The notes below the pieces were generated by a model. That model was not told where the DNA came from and did no database searches. It saw only the letters and a list, made by a program, of their open reading frames with translations. The translations under genes were made by a program, and so were the position numbers. A stretch of DNA of 64,000 nt from Nitrosomonadaceae bacterium (GTDB taxonomy: Bacteria; Pseudomonadota; Gammaproteobacteria; Burkholderiales; Nitrosomonadaceae): positions 46,130 through 110,129 of the forward strand of contig JAUSLF010000012.1 of the NCBI GenBank assembly GCA_030646695.1, read 5' to 3'. Each line of letters opens with the position of its first letter. Position 1 is the first letter of the stretch. Positions 22,745 through 31,084 of the stretch are shown piece after piece.

Positions 22745-23872
22745 ATGAGACCTGAAATCCTGCCGTTCGTTATTTCTGCCGCCGTTATGCTTGCCATGGC
22801 TTTTCTGGTGATCAGGCTAGGCATGCTCTCGGCAACGATACGTAACTTGTTGGCACAACAGGCCAAATTGATAGAAGACAAGCACCGCGAAATGCTCAAG
22901 GATGCGCATGAGGGGTTGACGAAGCAGGGTGACCGGCTATCCGAGATGCTGAGTAAATCTTCCGAACAGTTGCGCAGCATGGTGGAAGGGAGGCTCGATC
23001 AAATCAGCGGCAAAGTTACCGAACGCCTCGATGAGGGATTCAAAAAAACCAACGATACTTTCATCAATGTAATGACACGGCTGGCGACCATCGATGAGGC
23101 GCAGAAGAAAATAGACGGCCTCACTACCAATATGATGAGCTTGCAGGAATTGCTCGGCGACAAACGTTCGCGCGGCGCATTCGGCGAAGTGCAGTTGGAG
23201 GCGCTGGTACGCAATATTTTACCTGCGGGTGCTTACGCAATGCAGTACACGCTTTCCAACGGCAGCCGCGTCGATTGTGTGTTGCATCTGCCGCCCCCCA
23301 CCGGCATGGTGGCGGTGGATTCAAAATTCCCGCTGGAAAATTACCATCGCATGTTTGATCGCGATGCGAACGATGCCGACCGGGCGCTGGCGCAAAAGCA
23401 GTTCAGGGCGGATGTGAAAAAGCACATAGACGATATCGCCGGCAAATACATTCTGCCGCCTGAGACCTGCGATGGTGCAGTGATGTTCGTTCCGGCGGAA
23501 GCGGTGTTCGCTGAAATCCATGCTTATACTGCCGATGTGGTGGATTATGCCATGCAGAAACGGGTATGGATAGTCTCCCCCACTACGCTGATGGCGGTAC
23601 TGAACACTGCACGCGCGGTACTGAAGGATGTGGAAACGCGCGAGCAGGTGCATATCATCAAGCATGAGCTGTCCGGACTCGGCAAGGATTTCGGGCGCTT
23701 CGACGAGCGCATGAAAAAGCTCGCCGAGCATATCCGCCTGGCCAATCAGGATGTAGAGGAAGTGCATATCTCCAGCCGCAAAATCAGCCAGCGTTTTGCA
23801 AAGATTGAGGCGGTCGAACTGGATGTGCCGCAAGTGGAAAGCAAACCGGCGACGGAGTCCGGCGAAGACTGA
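22745..23872 (+). CDS. rmuC: DNA recombination protein RmuC
   Basis: 375 residues: an N-terminal membrane segment (about 5-28), a long coiled coil (about 35-130), and the RmuC nuclease-like core (RGAFGEVQLEALVRNILP, VAVDSKFPLENYHRM, FVPAEAVFAEIH, ISPTTL-like VSPTTLMAVLNT). RmuC suppresses rearrangements at inverted repeats. It lies between GIY-YIG and mtfA, all on the same strand. Confidence 0.96.
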   Translation: MRPEILPFVISAAVMLAMAFLVIRLGMLSATIRNLLAQQAKLIEDKHREMLKDAHEGLTKQGDRLSEMLSKSSEQLRSMVEGRLDQISGKVTERLDEGFKKTNDTFINVMTRLATIDEAQKKIDGLTTNMMSLQELLGDKRSRGAFGEVQLEALVRNILPAGAYAMQYTLSNGSRVDCVLHLPPPTGMVAVDSKFPLENYHRMFDRDANDADRALAQKQFRADVKKHIDDIAGKYILPPETCDGAVMFVPAEAVFAEIHAYTADVVDYAMQKRVWIVSPTTLMAVLNTARAVLKDVETREQVHIIKHELSGLGKDFGRFDERMKKLAEHIRLANQDVEEVHISSRKISQRFAKIEAVELDVPQVESKPATESGED

Positions 23873-23884
23873 GCCTGAAGCGCA

Positions 23885-24658
23885 ATGTCCTGGAACCTGA
23901 AAACCTGGCGTCAGCAGCGCATTCTCGCCCATGAACTGGTGCCGGATGGTCTCTGGCAAGGAGCGGTGAAGCGGCTGCGATTTCTGCGCGGCCTGACTCC
24001 GGATGAGCTTGCGCGCTTGCGCCAAAGTGTTACGCTGTTCCTTCACGCCAAGCGAATCAATGGGGCTGGCGGCCTCGCGATCACCGAACCAATGCGCGTG
24101 ATAATCGCAGCACAGGCCTGTATCCTGATTCTGAATCTCGATTTGGATTACTACGGCGGCTGGGTCGAGGTCATTGTCTATCCCGGCGAGTTCATCCGCG
24201 ACTATGAATACGCCGACGAAGACGGCATAGTGCATCGCACGCGCGAACCGTTGAGCGGAGAATCATGGCCAGCCGGGCCGGTGATTCTGTCGTGGGAAGA
24301 TGCCGCTGGCACTGGCGCGGAGCCGGGATATAACGTCGTGATACATGAATTTGCCCACAAACTGGATATGTTGAATGGCGATGCCAATGGCTGTCCTGCG
24401 TTGCATTCCGGTATGAGCCAGCAAGCGTGGAGCTACGCGTTCAGCAAGGCTTATGCAGATTTCTGCAGACAGGTGGATGCCGATGAAGAAACCGTCATCG
24501 ACCCTTATGCCGCCGAAGATCCGGCAGAATTTTTCGCGGTATTGAGTGAGGCATTTTTTGAAATGCCGCTGGCGACAAAACAACACTTCCCGGAAGTGTA
24601 CGAGCAGCTTGCTCTGTTTTATCGCCAGGATCCAGCCCAACGGTGGAGCAGTCTATGA
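23885..24658 (+). CDS. mtfA: Zinc-dependent peptidase MtfA (M90 family)
   Basis: 257 residues with the zinc site HEFAHKLD (H154, E155, H158, D161) after the NVVI strand, and the family pattern AGGLAITEPMRVIIAAQAC. E. coli MtfA is a peptidase that interacts with the glucose repressor Mlc. Its stop overlaps the start of glucokinase by four bases, which fits a link to glucose metabolism. Confidence 0.93.
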   Translation: MSWNLKTWRQQRILAHELVPDGLWQGAVKRLRFLRGLTPDELARLRQSVTLFLHAKRINGAGGLAITEPMRVIIAAQACILILNLDLDYYGGWVEVIVYPGEFIRDYEYADEDGIVHRTREPLSGESWPAGPVILSWEDAAGTGAEPGYNVVIHEFAHKLDMLNGDANGCPALHSGMSQQAWSYAFSKAYADFCRQVDADEETVIDPYAAEDPAEFFAVLSEAFFEMPLATKQHFPEVYEQLALFYRQDPAQRWSSL

Positions 24659-25656
24659 ACAGATATTTTGTTTGCGGTGACATCGGCGGCACCAAGACCT
24701 TATTGCAAGCACTGCAATCGAACGACGGCGCGCTACAGATGCGCTACGAGCAGCAATACGACAGCCGGGCCTACGCCGGTTTTTCGGATGTTCTCAGGGA
24801 TTTTCTGGGAAAGGCCGGAATGAACCATGTGGATTGTAGCCCGGCGGCTGCTTGCCTGGCTGTGGCAGGACCAGTGGTGGCGCAACGGGCAAAGCTCACC
24901 AATCTGCCGTGGCTGATGGATGTCGCCGCCATTGCAGCGGAGTTTTCCATCCCCAGCGTGAAACTCATCAATGATTTTGAGGCCGTGGCACTGGGCATAG
25001 AAGCTTTATCCGAAAGCGATCTGGTAACGTTACAACCGGGAAAGCCGCAGGCTCAGGGGGTGCGCGTGGCGCTGGGCGCGGGTACTGGCATGGGTGTGGC
25101 GTGGCTCACCTGGCAGGGAGAACGGTATCTGCCGCTGCCGACTGAGGCGGGTCACATGGATTTCGCTCCCGCTAATGAATTGCAGGCCGGTCTGCTCGAA
25201 TATCTATGGAAAAAATTTGGCCATGTGTCGGTTGAACGGGTGCTATCCGGACCTGGCCTGACAGACATATTCAATTTTCTGCAGGCAGGTCTGGCTACAG
25301 GCTCTGGTCTGGTGAAAGCAAATATGGACAGCGATGGTGCAGCGCAGGTGACCGATCTCGCATTGAACCGCAAGCATCCCATCGCAGTAAAGGCGCTCGA
25401 TCTGTTTGTTGAAATCTATGGCGCCTATGCCGGGAATCTGGCACTGGCGGGGTTAAGTCGTGGCGGCGTGTATGTGGCTGGCGGCATCGCGCCAAAAATT
25501 ATAGGCAAACTTGGGGAAGGCGGTTTCATGCAAGCTTTTTGCAGCAAGGGACGCTACTCCGCAATGATGAGCGAAATTCCGGTGCATGTGGTGATGAATC
25601 AGAAAGTCGGATTGCTGGGTGCTGCAGGAGAAGCGCAGCGCATGCTGAGTGTATAG
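24655..25656 (+). CDS. glk: Glucokinase
   Basis: 333 residues from ATG 24655 (GGTGGAG upstream). The ATP-binding loop GDIGGTKT is at residues 8-15; LINDFEAVALG, GAGTGMGVAWL, and PTEAGHMDFAP are conserved glucokinase blocks, and VYVAGGIAPKI closes the site. It converts glucose to glucose 6-phosphate. It is translationally coupled to mtfA and converges with ald, 14 bases apart. Confidence 0.95.
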   Translation: MNRYFVCGDIGGTKTLLQALQSNDGALQMRYEQQYDSRAYAGFSDVLRDFLGKAGMNHVDCSPAAACLAVAGPVVAQRAKLTNLPWLMDVAAIAAEFSIPSVKLINDFEAVALGIEALSESDLVTLQPGKPQAQGVRVALGAGTGMGVAWLTWQGERYLPLPTEAGHMDFAPANELQAGLLEYLWKKFGHVSVERVLSGPGLTDIFNFLQAGLATGSGLVKANMDSDGAAQVTDLALNRKHPIAVKALDLFVEIYGAYAGNLALAGLSRGGVYVAGGIAPKIIGKLGEGGFMQAFCSKGRYSAMMSEIPVHVVMNQKVGLLGAAGEAQRMLSV

Positions 25657-25670
25657 AGGCAAGCATACAG

Positions 25671-26789
25671 TCAGATACCCAGCGCTTTTGGGGCTGGCGT
25701 GTATTTGAGCTTCAAGGCATTCGCCACTGCCTGGTAGGTGATCTGTCCGGCGTGGATGTTGAGACCATTCATGAGGTGCGGATCATCAACACAGGCCTGC
25801 CTGACACCCTTATTGGCCAGCGCCACCGCAAAAGGCAGTGTGGCGTTATTGAGTGCGAAGGTCGAAGTGCGCGCAACCGAGCCCGGCATATTCGCGACGC
25901 AGTAATGCGTGATGCCATCCACCACATAGACCGGGTTAGCGTGGGTGGTGGCGCGGCTGGTCTCGAAACAGCCACCCTGATCGATGGCGATGTCGATCAC
26001 GACCGAACCGGGACGCATCCGCTTGATCATCTTGCGGGTAACCAGCTTGGGGGCCGTAGCGCCTGCTACCAGCACCGCGCCGATCACCAGATCGGCGTTG
26101 ACCACATATTGCTCGATCGAATCCACCGTCGAATAAATGGTATTGAGACCGGCACCGAACAGTTCATCCAGTGCGCGCAGACGGTCCGGGTTTTTGTCGA
26201 TGACGGTGACGATGGCTTCCATGCCAAGCGCAATGCGCACCGCATGCGTACCCGCAATGCCGCCGCCGATCACGACCACGTTGGCCGCTTTCACGCCTGG
26301 CACACCGCCGATCAGAATGCCTGCACCGCCTTGGGCCTTTTCCAGATAATGTGCGCCGATCTGCACTGACATGCGGCCAGCGACCTCGGACATTGGTGCC
26401 AGCAAAGGCAGTCCACCGCGAGCATTGGTCACAGTTTCGTAGGCGATAGCGCTGCAGCCGGATCTAATCAGGCCTCTGGCCTGCGCTGGATCGGAGGCCA
26501 GATGCAAATAGGTATAGAGTATCTGTTGCGGGCGCAGCATCCTGCACTCGTCAGGCTGTGGCTCCTTTACCTTCACGATCAAGTCGGCCGCAGCGAATAT
26601 TTTGGCTGCATTCCTGGCGATGGTTGCACCTGCTGACTTGTAATCCGCATCGTCCAAGCCGATGCCCGCACCCGCTTTGGTTTCAACCAGCACCTTGTGG
26701 CCCTGGTGAATCAATTCGCGCACCGAGGAAGGTGTCAGGCCCACGCGATACTCGTGATTCACAATCTCTTTTGGCACGCCGATCAGCAT
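25671..26789 (-). CDS. ald: Alanine dehydrogenase
   Basis: 372 residues, the typical length. The N-terminus [20 protein letters not shown] contains the substrate-binding Arg, and the NAD-binding Rossmann loop reads [19 protein letters not shown]. Blocks [20 protein letters not shown] and [11 protein letters not shown] are conserved. The enzyme interconverts L-alanine and pyruvate plus ammonia using NAD. It reads toward glk. Confidence 0.97.
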   Translation of the reverse strand: MLIGVPKEIVNHEYRVGLTPSSVRELIHQGHKVLVETKAGAGIGLDDADYKSAGATIARNAAKIFAAADLIVKVKEPQPDECRMLRPQQILYTYLHLASDPAQARGLIRSGCSAIAYETVTNARGGLPLLAPMSEVAGRMSVQIGAHYLEKAQGGAGILIGGVPGVKAANVVVIGGGIAGTHAVRIALGMEAIVTVIDKNPDRLRALDELFGAGLNTIYSTVDSIEQYVVNADLVIGAVLVAGATAPKLVTRKMIKRMRPGSVVIDIAIDQGGCFETSRATTHANPVYVVDGITHYCVANMPGSVARTSTFALNNATLPFAVALANKGVRQACVDDPHLMNGLNIHAGQITYQAVANALKLKYTPAPKALGI

Positions 26790-27144
26790 GTTTTTGCTCC
26801 GGATCTAAAGTTGTACCGGATGTTACACCGGCGCGATGGCTCTCAATTCTAAAAAGGAATTGACTGGATAATGATACCCTAAAATGTATGAATTCGTTTT
26901 TGAGTATTTAAGTGTTTATCCTGATTGTATTGGCGCTCCTATCAGTTCCCAACCGGCCTGACCATTCAATAGCCCTTGCAACAACTCCATTCCGGCGCTA
27001 GCATGACGCGAAGTAATCACCACATGTGAATTATGAATTACTCATGAATTACTTACCGTCGCTCACAAATTCGATCAGACTATCAACCATAGCGACTCAC
27101 GGCGAATAAGCCGGCGTCGCATGACAACAGGAGGAAGAAGCAAT
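26790..27144. other. Divergent intergenic region between ald and cytochrome P460
   Basis: 355 bases without a gene. It must hold the promoters of both flanking genes. A TTGACT hexamer occurs at 26860, but no well-spaced -10 follows, so I make no promoter call. A short direct repeat GTGAATTATGAATTACTCATGAATTAC sits around 27027-27053. Confidence 0.5.
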
Positions 27145-27702
27145 ATGAATCGCATCATGTCCATTATCGCAGCCACGGTATTGGCCACAGCGCTGGTTGG
27201 CTGCGCGCAGGTGCCTCCGGCACCGCTAGCCAATAAATTCAAGGATGGCGAGTTGCCGGTGCCTGCAGACTACAAAAGCTGGCCCAAGTTCTTGTCCGAA
27301 GTACAGCGTCCCGAGGTCAAACAAGTCCGCGAAATCTATATCAATCCACTCGGACATCGCACGCAAGTAGGGGAGGCTTTCCCAAATGGCACCGTCTCTG
27401 TGATGGAAATTTACAAGGCACGGGAAGCGGCCGATGGCTCGCCGCTTAAAAACTCCGATGGCAAGTTCGTCAAAGGTGAGTTACTGAAAATAGCCGTGAT
27501 GGGAAAAGGTGCTGGCTGGGGTGAGAGCGTCACACCGGTGGAACTGAAGAATGGCGATTGGATCTACGCCATTTATCTGGCTGATGCGAAAACAAAAGCG
27601 CCGGATGATACTACAACCTGTCGTGCCTGCCACTTGCCGCTGGCAGACAAGGATTATATTTTCCGCTACGACGAATACTTCCAGAAGCGCGCAAACCAAT
27701 AA
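27145..27702 (+). CDS. Cytochrome P460-family c-type haem lipoprotein
   Basis: 185 residues from ATG 27145, preceded by a very strong AGGAGGAAGAA. A lipoprotein signal ends at LVGCA with the lipidated Cys 20. Single haem-binding motif C159-R-A-C162-H163 is near the C-terminus, as in cytochrome P460 and c'-beta proteins (YINPLGHRTQVGEAFPNGT is the family core, in pieces). P460 enzymes oxidise hydroxylamine or bind NO in ammonia oxidisers, methanotrophs and sulfur oxidisers. The cross-linking Lys that defines true P460 cannot be confirmed by eye, so NO binding (c'-beta) is an alternative. Haem attachment would depend on the ccm operon at 47658. Confidence 0.88.
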   Translation: MNRIMSIIAATVLATALVGCAQVPPAPLANKFKDGELPVPADYKSWPKFLSEVQRPEVKQVREIYINPLGHRTQVGEAFPNGTVSVMEIYKAREAADGSPLKNSDGKFVKGELLKIAVMGKGAGWGESVTPVELKNGDWIYAIYLADAKTKAPDDTTTCRACHLPLADKDYIFRYDEYFQKRANQ

Positions 27703-27836
27703 ACAATCAGCGAGTGGTGTGGGGTGACCGTCACCGGCAGGCAGAATAAAAAAGGATGGGGTCCCAACAGATCACTTCAATTTACAGGTTGATTCGTACA
27801 CTTTCTTTAGGCATGCAATAGCGATAGATAGCATGT

Positions 27837-29090
27837 TTACTTGATGCTAGTCCGTGCAAGCCATTCGCGGCCTTTCAACATGCCGTTCCAGTAAATCCAA
27901 GGAAGCATCTTGGCTTTGAGGAACCAAGCAGATCCTCTGGCTTTTGTCGGATCTAACGGAAAAGTTGGAAGTAATTTTCCGCCATATCCAAATTCAGCAA
28001 GAATCACCTTGCCTCTTTCAACAGTCAGCGGACATGAGCCATACCCGTCATATTGGTTTGGCAACGCTTTGCCAGCACGTTGTGCAATAAGATTCTCGGC
28101 AACAACAACAATCTGCTTGCGAGCTGCCGCAGCGGTCTTAGCGTTAGGCGCCGAACATACATCCCCTAATGCAAAGATATTCGCATGCCGTGGATGCTGC
28201 AGCGTCGCGTGATCCACTTCACACCATCCCGCCGCATCACCCAGAGCACTCTCTTTGATAAAGTTCGGTGGGACCTGGGGAGGGACAGCATGCAACATAT
28301 CAAACGACTTCTGCAGACGTGTCACTACGCCATCAGCATCTTTCACATCAAAGTGCGCAATCTTGTTTTGGCAGTCTACCTTGACCAAGTTCGAGTTGAA
28401 GGCCAGCTCCACCTTGTAGCGTTTGATGTATTCCATTAGCGGTGGAACGAATGTGCCCACGCCAAAGAGAACGCCACCCGCATTATCAAACTCGACTTCG
28501 ATATTATTGAGTACGCCTGAACGCAGCCAGTGGTCGCATGACAGATACATCGCTTTCTGTGGAGCGCCCGCGCATTTAATCGGCATGGCTGGTTGTGTAA
28601 AGATGGCTTTGCCCTTGCTTAGACTCTGCACCAGAGACCATGTATAAGGTGCCAGGTCATAGCGGTAATTAGACGTTACTCCATTCTTCCCCAAGGCATC
28701 TTCCAGGCCTTCTATTCGTTCCCATGCGAGGCGAAGCCCAGGACATACTATTAATTGCGCATATTCTACGCTGGTGCCATCAGCCAGCTTCACGAGCCTG
28801 TTATCTGGGTCGATTTCTGTTGCTGACTGCTTGATCCAGTTAGCATTTGGAGGGATGACGGACAACGTTGGCCTGACGGTCTTCGCTATATCAAAGCTGC
28901 CTCCTCCAACAAGGGTCCAGGCTGGCTGGTAATAATGTTGTTCACTAGGTTCAATGATGGCAAGTGCCAGGCTGGGTTGACGATTTAAAATACTTGCGCT
29001 CACCCCAATGCCCGCAGACCCGCCACCGATTACTACCACATCAAATTTTTTTGATCCTGATGAACTTATTGTCTGGCTTGGGGTGCTCAT
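27837..29090 (-). CDS. sqr: Sulfide:quinone oxidoreductase, type II-like flavoprotein
   Basis: 417 residues. The FAD site is VVIGGGSAGIGVSASIL at the N-terminus. Cys-bearing blocks IVCPGLRLAWE, PIKCAGAPQKAMYLSCDHW and ALGDVCSAPNAKTAAAARKQ match type II SQR (the mitochondrial SQRDL branch, with KCAGAPQK). The C-terminal amphipathic region (WFLKAKMLPWIYWNGML) would anchor it to the membrane. It oxidises sulfide and reduces quinone. Remains of an ArsR-type regulator lie 42 bases upstream in the same direction. Confidence 0.87.
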   Translation of the reverse strand: MSTPSQTISSSGSKKFDVVVIGGGSAGIGVSASILNRQPSLALAIIEPSEQHYYQPAWTLVGGGSFDIAKTVRPTLSVIPPNANWIKQSATEIDPDNRLVKLADGTSVEYAQLIVCPGLRLAWERIEGLEDALGKNGVTSNYRYDLAPYTWSLVQSLSKGKAIFTQPAMPIKCAGAPQKAMYLSCDHWLRSGVLNNIEVEFDNAGGVLFGVGTFVPPLMEYIKRYKVELAFNSNLVKVDCQNKIAHFDVKDADGVVTRLQKSFDMLHAVPPQVPPNFIKESALGDAAGWCEVDHATLQHPRHANIFALGDVCSAPNAKTAAAARKQIVVVAENLIAQRAGKALPNQYDGYGSCPLTVERGKVILAEFGYGGKLLPTFPLDPTKARGSAWFLKAKMLPWIYWNGMLKGREWLARTSIK

Positions 29091-29131
29091 TTTTCTTTTC
29101 CGTTTGGTTAATTTGTATTCCGGAAACCATT

Positions 29132-29344
29132 TTAGTCTTCACCACAAAATAGCTGGGCAAGCGTCTCCATGATTTCTACGACTTCGACGCTATCTAAGCT
29201 GTAATAAAAATATTTATCATCATGTCTGGTTTTAACGAAACTTTCTTCTCTCAAGATAGTAAGTTGCTGGGACAAAATAGGTTGGGTATAGCAGCATACT
29301 GAGTATCCCGAACATGTTATCAGTAGATGGCCACGCAGGATACG
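29132..29344 (-). pseudogene. Decayed ArsR-family (BigR/SqrR-like) repressor fragment
   Basis: A frame without a start codon runs from a TAG to a normal stop. Its last about 55 residues are clear ArsR winged helix: QPILSQQLTILREESFVKT, then RHDDKYFYYSLDS, VEVVEIMETLAQLFCGED. The helix upstream of QPILSQQ is shortened (GYSVCCYT), and no N-terminus is present, so the gene looks truncated and internally deleted. The Cys in the final LFC is at the position of the sulfide-sensing Cys of BigR/SqrR. It sits directly upstream of sqr, the usual place of such a repressor. Confidence 0.75.
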
Positions 29345-29391
29345 CTATAAAAAGGGATGTGGTTATCTTGACACTGGCAAGATTCGATACT

Positions 29392-29403
29392 GATATTAAT
29401 ATC
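29392..29403. promoter_or_regulatory. Perfect palindrome GATATTAATATC, candidate ArsR operator
   Basis: A 12-base perfect palindrome, AT-rich like ArsR/SmtB operators, located upstream of the arsR-like fragment and sqr (minus strand) and about 200 bases before the sigma-54 promoter (plus strand). The assignment is inference. Confidence 0.4.
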
Positions 29404-29603
29404 TGGATGCCGATTTAGAATACTAGATTCCAATTTCTCTACTTTAAGCAATATCACTTCCCACTATGAAGTATTTTTTCATTTATATATTGCTATTATT
29501 TTTCAATGCATTATATGCACATAACTTGTTTTTAGCGGGAAATCGAAATCGATGGAGAACGAGCGGACAAACTTAGCCTATTGTTTTTACAGTTATTATT
29601 ATC

Positions 29604-29619
29604 TGGCATGAAGCTTGCT
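29604..29619 (+). promoter_or_regulatory. Sigma-54 (-24/-12) promoter
   Basis: TGGCATG-AAGC-TTGCT matches the consensus TGGCAYG-N4-TTGCW at every defined position, with the GG and GC dinucleotides the required 12 bases apart. It lies about 110 bases upstream of the carbonic-anhydrase-like gene. The only sigma-54 activator gene in the window is 1.1 kb downstream. Confidence 0.8.
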
Positions 29620-29729
29620 TAATCATGTGTGGCGGGTATAACGCCCGTTACTAATCCCTTGGACTGCTTGCAAAGAAGTTAGGCTGCTCATGGGTTCTAT
29701 ATTTGTGGACATTTACCGAGGATACTAAA

Positions 29730-30383
29730 TTGACAACTCTCAAAGAGAAGCTGAACACCCATGTTGCCGCATACGAACACTGGGCAACACGTCGCCGCCA
29801 TGGACCGGCTGGGCATAACAATCTAAGATTATGGGTACTTGCCTGTATGGATGAACGCCTGCCGGTAGACGAAGCACTCGGCATTCACGTAGATACACCG
29901 GCTGGGCATGGTGATGCACACTGTTTTCGAAATGCAGGGGGAATCGTAACTGATGATGCGATTCGCTCGGCGATGCTGACTTGCAATTTCTTTGGCACCA
30001 AGGAAATCGTTATCGTGCAGCACACGCAGTGTGGCATGCTGTCGGCGAATGCGGCCGATTTGGAAAAGTCTTTCCGCGACAAGGGAATCGATACGGACAA
30101 TATCGTGTTGGACCCGACGCTGCCAGAGTTGAAGCTGGGGAAAGGCGCATTCGCCAAGTGGATCGGAATGATGGATGACGTGGACGAAACCTGCATGAAG
30201 ACAATAGAGACATTCAAAAATCATCCCCTCATTCCCAAGGATGTGGCCATCAGCGGCTGGATCTGGGAGGTCGAGACGCGTCGGTTGAGAGCGCCGACCC
30301 GAGACCCTGAAAAACGGGCAAGGACCGACGTCACCTTAGCCCAATTCGGCGTCAAGGGGAAGCAACCGCCGCGTTGGAGCTAA
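29730..30383 (+). CDS. Class-D beta-carbonic anhydrase-like protein, candidate carbonyl sulfide hydrolase
   Basis: 217 residues if started at TTG 29730, which has GAGGAT eight bases upstream; another TTG lies nine codons earlier. The zinc ligands of beta-carbonic anhydrases are C39 (ACMDERL), H98 and C101 (QHTQCGM), with the D41/R43 pair and FRNAGG also conserved. The compact form without the usual extra helices and the size agree with class D, which includes the COS hydrolase of Thiobacillus thioparus (COS + H2O to CO2 + H2S). The nearby SQR could use the sulfide released. Carbonic anhydrase activity is the alternative. A sigma-54 promoter precedes it. Confidence 0.75.
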   Translation: MTTLKEKLNTHVAAYEHWATRRRHGPAGHNNLRLWVLACMDERLPVDEALGIHVDTPAGHGDAHCFRNAGGIVTDDAIRSAMLTCNFFGTKEIVIVQHTQCGMLSANAADLEKSFRDKGIDTDNIVLDPTLPELKLGKGAFAKWIGMMDDVDETCMKTIETFKNHPLIPKDVAISGWIWEVETRRLRAPTRDPEKRARTDVTLAQFGVKGKQPPRWS

Positions 30384-30487
30384 GTCCAAGAGAAAGACAT
30401 GGAAACGTGGGCGCTTGGTGAAACATCAGGCGTCCATGTCTTGAGTGTTTCTGAGAAACGCGTTAACACAACGGACGGTGGTTCAAA

Positions 30488-30739
30488 ATGCCAACTTATG
30501 ATTATCTATGTACACGATGCAAGCTGCAATTCGAAGCACTACATGCGATTAACGCGCCCAGCCCAGACTGCTCTTTGTGCGGTGGCGCGACCGAGAAAGT
30601 GATCCTCTCGGCCCCCGCGATGCATGGCAACATGGCGCGTGGTCGTGATCTGGCGATGCGCTCGCTCCAGCCGAAACCAGGGCAGGAACAACACGCTCAC
30701 GGACCGGGATGCGGATGTGGGAGTCACCAACATTCTTAG
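30488..30739 (+). CDS. FmdB-family zinc-ribbon protein
   Basis: 83 residues: MPTYDYLC with Cys at 8, 11, 28 and 31 forms the CxxC...CxxC zinc ribbon; the C-terminus is rich in His, Gly and Cys (GPGCGCGSHQHS) and may bind metal as well. FmdB was proposed as a regulator of formamidase in Methylophilus, and members accompany many amidase and hydrolase genes. It follows the COSase-like gene by about 100 bases, so it is likely in the same sigma-54-dependent transcript. Confidence 0.92.
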   Translation: MPTYDYLCTRCKLQFEALHAINAPSPDCSLCGGATEKVILSAPAMHGNMARGRDLAMRSLQPKPGQEQHAHGPGCGCGSHQHS

Positions 30740-30937
30740 GCGCAATCAATTTTGGTGTAACCCATGCGGATCGCTATCGTGGAACTTTGGGGGTGGCCAA
30801 GTCCAGCAGGGAACGGTGGCGACTTGCGATAGCGGTGTCGGATTTGAGCAAGCCCGAGTTTGAAGTGAGAAGAGAGTCAGCAACCTTGATAACTTCACTA
30901 AATATAACCGTAGTGGTCAGCTTGCACAGACACTCCG

Positions 30938-30959
30938 ATAAGTGGAATTATTCACTTAT
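30938..30959. promoter_or_regulatory. Inverted repeat ATAAGTG-N8-CACTTAT
   Basis: Seven-base arms with an eight-base spacer, about 125 bases upstream of the activator gene. The form fits a dimeric regulator site, possibly of the activator itself. No regulator can be assigned from sequence alone. Confidence 0.45.
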
Positions 30960-31046
30960 GGAGAAGTTTATAATGACGAAACGCAGAGCGCAGCAATGCC
31001 ACCTATCATGATATCCTAGATTGCTTGACCACTACAAACAAGGGCA

Positions 31047-31062
31047 AGCTATAATTATAGCT
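31047..31062. promoter_or_regulatory. Perfect 16-base palindrome over the -10 element
   Basis: AGCTATAATTATAGCT contains the TATAAT (31050-31055) of the candidate promoter and ends 22 bases before the GTG start. A protein bound here would block transcription of the activator gene, so negative autoregulation is a reasonable guess. Confidence 0.55.
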
Positions 31063-31084
31063 ATTAAAGCCGAGGAGAACGACT

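Larger units (their letters stand above)
30740..31084 (+). other. Leader and promoter region of the sigma-54 activator gene
   Basis: 345 bases without a gene. Two symmetric elements are listed separately (30938-30959 and 31047-31062). A sigma-70 promoter is plausible: TTGACC (31025-31030), 19-base spacer, TATAAT (31050-31055). Confidence 0.55.

Noticed and set aside
26860..26888. Sigma-70 promoter TTGACT/TAAAAT before cytochrome P460
   Set aside because: The spacer is only 14 bases, too short for a confident call.
29703..29729. Upstream TTG start of the COSase-like gene
   Set aside because: The ribosome site GAGGAT lies after it and fits the TTG at 29730; the extra residues are not part of the enzyme fold.
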